5,360 nucleotides of DNA. Source: Flavobacteriaceae bacterium. Its GTDB lineage: Bacteria > Bacteroidota > Bacteroidia > Flavobacteriales > Flavobacteriaceae. The stretch covers positions 1-5,360 of the forward strand of contig CANHNG010000150.1 in NCBI GenBank assembly GCA_947461915.1, written 5' to 3'. The notes beneath the pieces were generated by a model. The model saw nothing but the letters and a program-made list of their open reading frames with translations, was not told the origin of the DNA and did no database searches. Each line of letters begins with the position of its first letter. The stretch's first letter is position 1. A program made the position numbers and the translations under genes. Below are positions 1 through 5,360 of this stretch, in pieces.

Positions 1-496
1 CCAAATCGTGAATGATTAAAACCCCTTTTCCTGCTGCCAATCCATCCGCTTTCAAGACATAAGGCGGTTGCATCGTTTCCAAGAAATCACATCCCTTCTC
101 GACTGTTTCAGCCGTGAAACTATCATAAGCCGCTGTTGGAATGTTGTGTTTTATTAAAAATTCTTTGGCAAACTCTTTACTTCCTTCTAAAGTGGCGCCT
201 AATTTTGATGGTCCAATGACTGGGATATCTTTTAAATCTTTGTCGTTTTTGAAAAAATCGAAAATCCCTTTTACCAATGGATCTTCCGGACCCACAACCA
301 CCATCTCTACTTTTTCCTGAATCACAAAAGTTTTTATGGCATCAAAATCCGTAGGACTTATATCAATATTGTTGGCTATCGAAGCCGTGCCCGCATTTCC
401 TGGAGCCACAAAAAGTTTGTCGCAAAGCGGACTTTGAATCATTTTCCAAGCAAAAGCGTGTTCCCTTCCTCCAGAACCCAGTAGTAAAATTGTCAT
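1..496 (-). CDS. purD: Phosphoribosylamine--glycine ligase (GAR synthetase), N-terminal part, cut by window edge
   Basis: PurD catalyses the ATP-dependent joining of glycine to 5-phosphoribosylamine, the second step of cytoplasmic de novo purine synthesis. The reverse strand reads openly from the ATG at 496-494 to the left edge, giving 165 codons plus one base. Family signatures are clear: GSGGREHA at residues 7-14 opens the N-terminal domain, VVVGPEDPLV follows near residue 80, then a GPSKLGATLEGSKEFAK stretch, and KADGLAAGKGV at residues 149-159 begins the ATP-grasp domain. Full PurD proteins are about 420-430 residues, so roughly 60% lies outside the window. The start is secure because the MTILLLGSGGREHA beginning matches the normal N-terminus. 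A TATTTTTG box lies about 20 bp upstream. The gene is divergent from the ligase at 625 and is unrelated in pathway to the rest of the window. Nothing is broken in the visible part. Confidence 0.95.
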   Translation of the reverse strand, partial: MTILLLGSGGREHAFAWKMIQSPLCDKLFVAPGNAGTASIANNIDISPTDFDAIKTFVIQEKVEMVVVGPEDPLVKGIFDFFKNDKDLKDIPVIGPSKLGATLEGSKEFAKEFLIKHNIPTAAYDSFTAETVEKGCDFLETMQPPYVLKADGLAAGKGVLIIHDL

Positions 497-516
497 TGTG
501 CAGTAATTAAGTCCGG

Positions 517-524
517 CAAAAATA
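517..524 (-). promoter_or_regulatory. Candidate purD -7 promoter box (TATTTTTG)
   Basis: On the minus strand this octamer is an exact match to the Bacteroidetes -7 consensus TAnnTTTG. It ends 20 bp before the purD ATG, which would leave a leader of roughly 15 nt. No TTG is present at the usual 17-23 bp upstream, so the -33 element is weak or absent. The octamer is likely to occur often in AT-rich DNA; its position is the main support. Confidence 0.5.
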
Positions 525-562
525 ATTGCTTTTAGACTTAAAAAATAATTAATTTTCAAAAA

Positions 563-590
563 GTTGTTGGTTGTTGGTTATTAGTTGTTG
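563..590. repeat. Tandem repeat of four 7-bp units in a divergent promoter region
   Basis: Read on the plus strand, the units are GTTGTTG (563-569), GTTGTTG (570-576), GTTATTA (577-583) and GTTGTTG (584-590). The third unit differs by two G-to-A changes at its fourth and seventh bases. The array lies 8 bp upstream of a perfect -7 box for the gene at 625 and supplies several TTG triplets, one of which is spaced to act as a -33 element. It could be simple low-complexity sequence or a spacer whose copy number affects promoter geometry. Confidence 0.75.
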
Positions 591-606
591 TTAAATATTA
601 TTTTTG
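574..606 (+). promoter_or_regulatory. Candidate promoter of the PaaK/CapK-like ligase gene
   Basis: TATTTTTG at 599-606 matches the Bacteroidetes -7 consensus TAnnTTTG exactly. A TTG at 574-576, inside the heptad repeat, lies 22 bp upstream, within the usual 17-23 bp range for the -33 element. Transcription would begin near 612, leaving a leader of about 13 nt before the ATG at 625. A possible TTG start at 604 would overlap this box, which argues for the ATG at 625 as the true start. Confidence 0.5.
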
Positions 607-624
607 GTAAAATGTTTTGATAAA

Positions 625-1935
625 ATGATTCCACTTTTCGATTTATCACTCCAACTAAATGGTTTTCCTATAAAGAAAGCCAAGGCTGAGTTGCGAAAAA
701 TCCAGTCTGTTTCCGAACAAGAATTCGAAATTTTTGTTGAAAACAAAAAACAAGAAATTGTTGAATTTCACTTAAAGCATAATTCGTCCTATCAAAAATT
801 GGTCGGCGAAACCCATTTTATAAACTGGAAAGATTTGCCGGTTATGACCAAAAAAGACTTTCAAAAACCCTTAATCGAAAGGCTTTCAAAGGGATTTTCT
901 TTAAAAAATGTATACGTCAATAAAACTTCGGGCTCGAGCGGTGATCCTTTTATTTTTGCCAAAGACAAGTTCTCGCACGCATTAACTTGGGCAACCAACA
1001 TCAATCGTTTTGGCTGGCACGGAATTAATTTCAATAGTTCCTATCAAGCTCGTTTTTATGGAATTCCTTTGGATTTTATCGGAAATACAAAAGAAAGATT
1101 GAAGGATTTTTTGAGCCACCGCTTCCGGTTTTCAATTTTTGATTTGTCGGATGAGATTTTAGAAGGGTTTTTTAATGAATTCAAAACCCGAAAGTTCCAT
1201 TACATTAACGGTTACACCAGTTCAATTGTTTTGTTCGCCAAATTTTTAAAGCAAAAAAACATAGTTTTAAAAAGCATTTGTGCGACTTTGAAAGTTTGTA
1301 TTGTTACTTCTGAAATGCTTTTTGAGGAAGACAAAATCTTGTTGGAAAAACAATTTGGAGTTCCTGTTGTCAATGAATATGGCGCTTCGGAACTAGATTT
1401 GATCGCTTTCGAAAATCCCGATGGAGAATGGCAAGTGAATTCTGAAACACTTTTTATTGAAATTTTAGATTCCGAAAATAACGTTTTACCTTATGGGAAG
1501 GAAGGCCGGATAGTGATTACTTCTTTGTTTAACAAAGCACATCCATTCATTCGATACGACATTGGCGACATTGGGATTTTGGACACGAAGAGCAGCCCAA
1601 AAAAACCAATTCTGAAAAAATTAGTCGGTCGAACCAATGATGTTGCCGTTTTGCCCAGCGGAAAAAAATCGCCCGGACTGACATTTTATTACGTAACCAA
1701 AAGCATCATTGAAGACGATGGCAACGTAAAAGAATTTGTCATCAAACAAACTAAAGTCGATACTTTTGAAATTGAATATATAAGCGAAACCGAATTAAAT
1801 TTGGAACAAATCGAGAAAGTTGAAGCGGCAATTGCCTTATATTTAGAAAAAGGATTGGTTTTTACATTCATAAGAAAAGAAAAACTAGTACGAAGCAAAA
1901 GCGGGAAATTCAAACAGTTTGTTTCGTTAATTTAA
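625..1935 (+). CDS. PaaK/CapK-family adenylate-forming ligase (phenylacetate--CoA ligase-like), likely polysaccharide-locus associated
   Basis: This 436-residue protein belongs to the ANL superfamily, whose members activate a carboxylic acid as an acyl-AMP and usually transfer it to CoA or another thiol. Motifs appear in the expected order: the phosphate loop TSGSSGDPF at 101-109, VTSEML at 227-232, NEYGASE at 250-256 (the YGxxE adenine-binding motif), the RYDIGD segment at 310-315, GRTND at 335-339, and the C-terminal SGKFK near 426-430 carrying the probable catalytic lysine (K428 or K430). Length fits the PaaK/CapK group. The ATG at 625 was chosen over an in-frame TTG at 604 because the TTG lies within the candidate -7 box. 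No phenylacetate-degradation genes are nearby; the neighbours make surface sugars, as for CapK-type proteins in capsule loci. I infer a role in acylating or otherwise modifying a polysaccharide or its precursor. The substrate is unknown. The stop lies within the 3' end of the convergent glycosyltransferase gene. Confidence 0.88.
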   Translation: MIPLFDLSLQLNGFPIKKAKAELRKIQSVSEQEFEIFVENKKQEIVEFHLKHNSSYQKLVGETHFINWKDLPVMTKKDFQKPLIERLSKGFSLKNVYVNKTSGSSGDPFIFAKDKFSHALTWATNINRFGWHGINFNSSYQARFYGIPLDFIGNTKERLKDFLSHRFRFSIFDLSDEILEGFFNEFKTRKFHYINGYTSSIVLFAKFLKQKNIVLKSICATLKVCIVTSEMLFEEDKILLEKQFGVPVVNEYGASELDLIAFENPDGEWQVNSETLFIEILDSENNVLPYGKEGRIVITSLFNKAHPFIRYDIGDIGILDTKSSPKKPILKKLVGRTNDVAVLPSGKKSPGLTFYYVTKSIIEDDGNVKEFVIKQTKVDTFEIEYISETELNLEQIEKVEAAIALYLEKGLVFTFIRKEKLVRSKSGKFKQFVSLI

Positions 1936-2700
1936 TCTCTTGATATACTTTGGTTTTATAATCAATTGAGTAAATAAAAATCCAATCATACAAATTAATG
2001 AAACGACTACGTTTAACCTATGAAACGTTCTATAAACAGTGAAATTATGTTTCAGTAAATCAAGCTTTGAGGCAGAAATTGAATTTTGTCTAACTCTATA
2101 AAAAGCCAAGCTTTCTGGAGTTGGTTGTCCCGTTTTTATTTTTTTTAAAATTGTAAGCCACAGGATCCAATCCTGACGTTTTCGGATGGCGGAAATGGGA
2201 ATCTTACCAAAGTAATCTACATCATAAATTCCAGTAAGATTGCCTACGTAATTACAGTAAAATAATTGCTTGTAGGAGAGGTTTCTAGGAGCTTCAACTC
2301 TTTTGTTCAGCGGTCTTCCTTCTTCATCGATACAATCATAGAAAGAAAAAGTAAAGGGTAAATCATTATGGGTCATAAACTTGATTTGGTTCTCGAGTTT
2401 AGTTGGTTTCCATAAGTCATCCGAATCCAAAAAGGCAACATATCTTCCATTCACTTTGTTTAAAGCCAAGTTTCTGGCAATGCCAGCACCTGAATTTACT
2501 TCAAGTTGAAAAAATTGGATTCTTTCTTCAAATTGGGATAATTTGGAGATTATTGAAACTGTTTTATCTGAAGAACCATCATCGACAATAATCACTTCCC
2601 AATTGGTGTAAGTCTGAGCTTGTATGGATTGTAGAGTTTCAGCAATAAATTTTTCAGAGTTGAAGGTTGGTATTATTATGGATACAAGCATATTTCCCAT
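1927..2700 (-). CDS. Family 2 glycosyltransferase with C-terminal membrane segment
   Basis: This 257-residue enzyme has a GT-A fold and should transfer a sugar from a nucleotide donor to a growing lipid-linked glycan on the inner face of the inner membrane. The N-terminus VSIIIPTFNSE (residues 6-16) and VDDGSSD at 39-45 form the nucleotide-binding half. DSDD at 92-95 is the metal-binding DxD-type motif, and RQDWILWL at 175-182 fits the region that holds the catalytic base in this group. RVRQNSIS at 202-209 is also typical. A hydrophobic stretch at about 229-248 is followed by basic residues, suggesting a single membrane anchor. It is the last gene of the minus-strand cluster, one base after the stop of the sugar transferase. 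A second ATG at 2691-2689 (residue 4), preceded by GGGA, is an alternative start. Donor and acceptor sugars cannot be predicted. The 3' end overlaps the convergent ligase gene by 9 bp. Confidence 0.92.
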   Translation of the reverse strand: MGNMLVSIIIPTFNSEKFIAETLQSIQAQTYTNWEVIIVDDGSSDKTVSIISKLSQFEERIQFFQLEVNSGAGIARNLALNKVNGRYVAFLDSDDLWKPTKLENQIKFMTHNDLPFTFSFYDCIDEEGRPLNKRVEAPRNLSYKQLFYCNYVGNLTGIYDVDYFGKIPISAIRKRQDWILWLTILKKIKTGQPTPESLAFYRVRQNSISASKLDLLKHNFTVYRTFHRLNVVVSLICMIGFLFTQLIIKPKYIKRLN

Positions 2701-2701
2701 A

Positions 2702-4069
2702 TTAATAAGCTTTTTCTTCTCCTTTTAATATGTTCACTACCGTTTGAAGAATGATTTTTAAATCTAATATAAGGGACCAATTTTCAATGTAAAAAACATC
2801 AAGTTTGATTCGATTTATCATATCTTCATTGGTTTCGATTTCCCCTCTAAAACCCTTTACCTGAGCTAGACCTGTAATTCCTGGTTTTACATAATGTCTT
2901 ACCATATATTTTTTTACAGTATTGCCATAGGCTTTATTTTGTGACCATAAATGGGGTCTTGGGCCCACTACAGACATGTCTCCAAGCAAAACATTAAGGA
3001 ATTGAGGCATTTCATCAAGACTTGTTTTTCGCATAAATCTACCCATTTTGGTAACACGCGGATCATTTTTAGTTGCTTCTATTTCAGTTGTTATATTGAT
3101 TTGCATGGATCTGAACTTATAACAAAAAAATTCTTTTTCATCTAGTCCAGGCCTACCTTGTTTAAAAAAAACAGGTCCCTTTGATTCTAATTTAATAAGA
3201 ATTGCCAATAATGGAAAAAGCCAAGACAAAAATCCCACAGTAACAATAAACGAAAAAACAACATCGAAAGTTCTTTTTAAAACTTTAGTGGTTGGGTCGT
3301 CAAGGATTGATTTTTGTATAGTAAGTACAGGGAAGATATCATAGTAGTCTGTTTTTAAATTTTTTGAAAATATTTCTTTGGTGTCAGGGATAAACTTTAT
3401 TATTTTGTCGTTTTCGTCCGCAAAATCAACCAAATTTTTCAACTGTGCATCGGTAACTTCATTCAACGAACAATATATCTCATGCACTTGATTTTCAATT
3501 ACAAAAAGTTTTAAATCTGCCAGTTTTCCTTTAATATCTGCATTTGATTTTTTATCAGAAAAATAGCCCAAAAAACGATAGCCATAATCATTTCTAGTTT
3601 CAAAAAGCCCTTTTAATCTAATAGCTTCAGGAGTGTGCCCAATAATTACTGCGTTTCTAAAATTACTTCCCGTTACTATTCTGTATCTTTTTAAATAATA
3701 AAACAATAAAACTTTTGAAATGGTAATTAATACAAAGCTTAAAACCAAAAAAAATGCAGTTGCCTTACCACTAAAAATACTTTGTTTAGAAAAAGGGAAA
3801 AAAGCAATAACAATTAGCAAAAAAAGCACACCTTGTTTGACTAATTTAGAAATGATTTCGACTGGAGTGGTAAAACGATAGACTTCATAAAACTTGATTA
3901 AATAGGCTATTAGAAACCAACCAAAGTTTTGATATAAGACATAATACAAAGTATTTAACTGAAGCTCTTTAAAGAAATATAGGCATAAAAAATCGATAAC
4001 CAAAAGGTCTAATATAACACTTATGGGTCTGATATATTTTGAATATCTTCCTTTTTGAGCTGCCGTCAT
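2702..4069 (-). CDS. Polyprenyl-phosphate sugar-1-phosphate transferase, large WcaJ/WbaP type (initiating exopolysaccharide transferase)
   Basis: This 455-residue membrane enzyme would start glycan assembly by moving a hexose-1-phosphate from a nucleotide sugar onto undecaprenyl phosphate. About four hydrophobic segments fill the N-terminus (roughly 14-34, 46-65, 80-94 and 103-126). A soluble Rossmann-like domain follows, starting near VIIGH at 141. The C-terminal bacterial sugar transferase domain begins at KRTFDV (265-270), with a membrane-associated helix at about 270-294. Its motifs are intact: GPVFFKQGRPG 298-308, KFRSM 318-322, the catalytic Asp-Glu pair in SLDEMPQ (D352, E353), VVGPRP 367-372, KPGITGLAQV 395-404 and the terminal YIENWSL region at 427-433. 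Length and architecture match full-size family members, so this is not the short PglC type. It sits between the UDP-xylose synthase and the GT2 gene with one-base gaps, implying cotranscription. The sugar it transfers cannot be told from these motifs. Confidence 0.95.
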   Translation of the reverse strand: MTAAQKGRYSKYIRPISVILDLLVIDFLCLYFFKELQLNTLYYVLYQNFGWFLIAYLIKFYEVYRFTTPVEIISKLVKQGVLFLLIVIAFFPFSKQSIFSGKATAFFLVLSFVLITISKVLLFYYLKRYRIVTGSNFRNAVIIGHTPEAIRLKGLFETRNDYGYRFLGYFSDKKSNADIKGKLADLKLFVIENQVHEIYCSLNEVTDAQLKNLVDFADENDKIIKFIPDTKEIFSKNLKTDYYDIFPVLTIQKSILDDPTTKVLKRTFDVVFSFIVTVGFLSWLFPLLAILIKLESKGPVFFKQGRPGLDEKEFFCYKFRSMQINITTEIEATKNDPRVTKMGRFMRKTSLDEMPQFLNVLLGDMSVVGPRPHLWSQNKAYGNTVKKYMVRHYVKPGITGLAQVKGFRGEIETNEDMINRIKLDVFYIENWSLILDLKIILQTVVNILKGEEKAY

Positions 4070-4070
4070 A

Positions 4071-5054
4071 TTAATGAATATATCCCGTAAAATCCTTATG
4101 CTCCTCTTTTAAAAGTTCTTCTGTTGACAAGGACTTGAAATACTCGTAGGTAATTTTCATGCCTTCTTCTCTTGAAACTTTGGCTTCCCAACCCAATAAT
4201 TGTTTTGCCTTGGTTATATCTGGTTGGCGTTGAAGAGGGTCGTTTACCGGAAGGGGAAGAAACACCACTTTTTGATTGGTATTCGTAAGTTTTATGATTT
4301 CATCTGCAAAATCTTTAATGGTGATTTCGTCCGGATTTCCAATGTTAACAGGATATACATAATCGGAATGTAATAACCTAAAAATGCCCTCTACTTGGTC
4401 ATCCACATAACAAAAGGAGCGGGTTTGCATTCCGTCACCAAAAATGGTTAAATCTTCTCCGCGCAATGCCTGCCCAATAAAAGCCGGAATTACACGGCCA
4501 TCATTTAATCGCATTCTTGGACCATAGGTATTGAAAATTCTAACGATTCTAGTTTCGACTCCATGAAAAGTATGATAGGCCATCGTGATGGATTCTTGGA
4601 ACCGTTTGGCTTCGTCATAAACTCCTCTAGGACCAATGGTGTTTACGTTGCCATAATATTCTTCGGTTTGAGGGTGAACCAAGGGATCTCCATAAACCTC
4701 AGAGGTGGATGCAATAAGAATTCTGGCTTTTTTTACTCTAGCCAAGCCCAAAAGATTGTGTGTGCCTAAGGAACCTACTTTCAGGGTTTGAATGGGAATT
4801 TTTAAATAATCTATGGGACTTGCCGGCGAAGCAAAATGGAGGATATAGTCAATTTTTCCTGGGACGTGTACAAACTTAGTAATGTCGTGATGGTAAAATT
4901 CGAAATTCTCGAGCTTGAATAAATGCGCTATGTTTTTTAAATCTCCTGTAATGAGATTGTCCATTCCTATAACTTGGTAGCCTTCGGCTATGAAACGATC
5001 GCACAAGTGAGAGCCTAAAAAGCCTGCAGCTCCCGTAATTAAAATTCTTTTCAT
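4071..5054 (-). CDS. uxs: UDP-glucuronate decarboxylase (UDP-xylose synthase)
   Basis: This 327-residue extended short-chain dehydrogenase should convert UDP-glucuronate to UDP-xylose and CO2 through a bound NAD+ and a 4-keto intermediate, in the cytoplasm. The N-terminal [11 protein letters not shown] (7-17) holds the GxxGxxG dinucleotide motif, and D32 ends the second strand as in NAD-preferring enzymes. UXS-type signatures are [12 protein letters not shown] (73-84), STSEVYGDP (116-124, with E119 at the position of the acid used by decarboxylases such as ArnA), [11 protein letters not shown] (141-151, with catalytic Y146 and K150), [13 protein letters not shown] (180-192) and [14 protein letters not shown] (206-219). 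RQPDI near 276-280 completes the active-site region. These features favour UXS over dTDP-glucose dehydratases or UDP-glucose epimerases. It is the first gene of the three-gene minus-strand cluster. No UDP-glucose 6-dehydrogenase, which would make its substrate, lies in the window. Confidence 0.92.
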   Translation of the reverse strand: MKRILITGAAGFLGSHLCDRFIAEGYQVIGMDNLITGDLKNIAHLFKLENFEFYHHDITKFVHVPGKIDYILHFASPASPIDYLKIPIQTLKVGSLGTHNLLGLARVKKARILIASTSEVYGDPLVHPQTEEYYGNVNTIGPRGVYDEAKRFQESITMAYHTFHGVETRIVRIFNTYGPRMRLNDGRVIPAFIGQALRGEDLTIFGDGMQTRSFCYVDDQVEGIFRLLHSDYVYPVNIGNPDEITIKDFADEIIKLTNTNQKVVFLPLPVNDPLQRQPDITKAKQLLGWEAKVSREEGMKITYEYFKSLSTEELLKEEHKDFTGYIH

Positions 5055-5172
5055 GTAAAGTTTATTTATATTGAATCGTTTAAAGTTGCAATACTAACGA
5101 ATTTTAAGAATTTATATTGTTAGATTATTTTGTTTTTTTACTGTCATTTTTATCAAAAAAATATTAGTAAAA

Positions 5173-5180
5173 CAAATATA
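5173..5180 (-). promoter_or_regulatory. Candidate proximal -7 box for the uxs-sugar transferase-GT2 cluster (TATATTTG)
   Basis: The minus strand reads TATATTTG, an exact TAnnTTTG match. It lies 118 bp before the uxs ATG, so the leader would be about 110 nt, longer than for the other genes here. No TTG lies at 17-23 bp; the nearest fitting one is 26 bp upstream (plus-strand CAA at 5207-5209). AT-richness makes chance matches likely. Confidence 0.4.
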
Positions 5181-5206
5181 CATTTTACAAGTAAAGACGA
5201 AAGTTC

Positions 5207-5214
5207 CAAAAATA
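5207..5214 (-). promoter_or_regulatory. Candidate distal -7 box for the uxs cluster (TATTTTTG)
   Basis: The minus strand reads TATTTTTG, a second exact TAnnTTTG match 26 bp upstream of the proximal box. It would give a leader of roughly 145 nt. No TTG sits at the standard upstream distance; the nearest is about 30 bp away. It is either an alternative promoter or a chance match. Confidence 0.3.
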
Positions 5215-5299
5215 GTCTTATTTGTTAAACTATTAAAGAAAGCACAAAAAATATTTAAAAGGTTTATCGAGAATTAAAGGCTTGTTTAAGGTTTTTATT

Positions 5300-5307
5300 T
5301 ATTTTTG
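5300..5307 (+). promoter_or_regulatory. Candidate -7 box for the right-edge glycosyltransferase gene (TATTTTTG)
   Basis: TATTTTTG on the plus strand matches TAnnTTTG exactly and ends 22 bp before the TTG start at 5330. A TTG at 5282-5284 lies 15 bp upstream, slightly closer than the usual 17-23 bp. The position supports transcription starting near 5313 and a short leader. Confidence 0.45.
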
Positions 5308-5329
5308 CTTACTATTTAAACCAAATGTT

Positions 5330-5360
5330 TTGAAAGTAGTTCATATTGTTGAAGCGTTAG
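5330..5360 (+). CDS. Start of a GT4/GT1-type glycosyltransferase, cut by window edge
   Basis: Ten codons are visible, beginning at TTG 5330-5332 and reading M-KVVHIVEAL. This matches the usual first strand of GT-B glycosyltransferases of the kind found in exopolysaccharide clusters, which often begin with KVxHIVEA followed by a glycine-rich turn. No in-frame ATG exists between the candidate -7 box and this point; the nearby ATG at 5325 is out of frame and stops after two codons, so TTG is the best start. The gene diverges from the uxs cluster and probably continues the polysaccharide locus to the right. The call rests on very few residues, so the product is tentative. Confidence 0.55.
   Translation, partial: MKVVHIVEAL

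Noticed and set aside
604..624. TTG at 604 as the start of the ligase
   Set aside because: The TTG is part of the TATTTTTG box, and the extra residues VKCFDK look unlike coding sequence, while MIPLFDLSLQLNG from 625 is a natural N-terminus.
1689..1913. Open frame of 74 codons on the minus strand
   Set aside because: It lies wholly inside the ligase gene, in a shadow frame, and its serine/leucine-rich translation resembles no family.
2403..2591. Open frame of 62 codons on the plus strand
   Set aside because: It is antisense to the conserved catalytic region of the GT2 gene and has no recognisable motifs.
2951..3145. Open frame of 64 codons on the plus strand
   Set aside because: It is antisense to the conserved sugar transferase domain, whose codons explain the open frame.
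4563..4769. Open frame of 68 codons on the plus strand
   Set aside because: It is antisense to the conserved UXS active-site region, with no promoter or family signal.
5094..5123. Inverted repeat CTAAC / GTTAG as an operator or hairpin
   Set aside because: Only five base pairs with a 20-nt loop in AT-rich DNA; no support for function.
5133..5161. T7 and A7 runs as an intrinsic terminator
   Set aside because: The pair would form an A-U-only stem with no GC-rich part, and it sits upstream of gene starts rather than after a gene end.

Overview
The window looks like a chromosomal piece from a member of the Bacteroidetes, most likely a Flavobacterium-type genome. Three things point there: strongly AT-rich DNA, genes without clear Shine-Dalgarno sequences, and TAnnTTTG -7 boxes (TATTTTTG or TATATTTG) upstream of every outward-reading gene. 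Products were assigned by reading protein motifs; no database search was possible.

Layout, left to right. (1) 1-496, minus: the first 165 codons of purD, a purine biosynthesis gene that runs off the left edge. (2) 497-624: a short divergent region with one -7 box for each direction and a 28-bp tandem repeat of 7-bp units. (3) 625-1935, plus: an adenylate-forming enzyme of the PaaK/CapK family. (4) 1927-5054, minus: three tightly packed genes. In transcription order these are a UDP-glucuronate decarboxylase (UDP-xylose synthase), a large polyprenyl-phosphate sugar-1-phosphate transferase, and a family 2 glycosyltransferase. Both junctions have the same TAA-T-ATG arrangement, and the last gene overlaps the end of the plus-strand ligase gene by 9 bp, tail to tail. 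(5) 5055-5329: an AT-rich divergent region with candidate promoters both ways. (6) 5330-5360, plus: the first ten codons of what looks like a GT4/GT1-type glycosyltransferase, cut by the right edge.

Together, genes 3, 4 and 6 look like one edge of a surface polysaccharide (capsule, exopolysaccharide or O-antigen) locus that abuts the housekeeping gene purD. The decarboxylase makes a nucleotide sugar in the cytoplasm. The membrane transferase places the first sugar phosphate on the lipid carrier. The glycosyltransferases extend the chain. The PaaK/CapK-like ligase may activate an acyl or aryl acid for decoration, but its substrate cannot be read from sequence. No RNA genes, insertion sequences, CRISPR arrays or convincing intrinsic terminators were seen. 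I found no clearly new system: the gene content is that of a known type of locus, and the points of interest are the ligase, the repeat next to a promoter, and the compact gene junctions.
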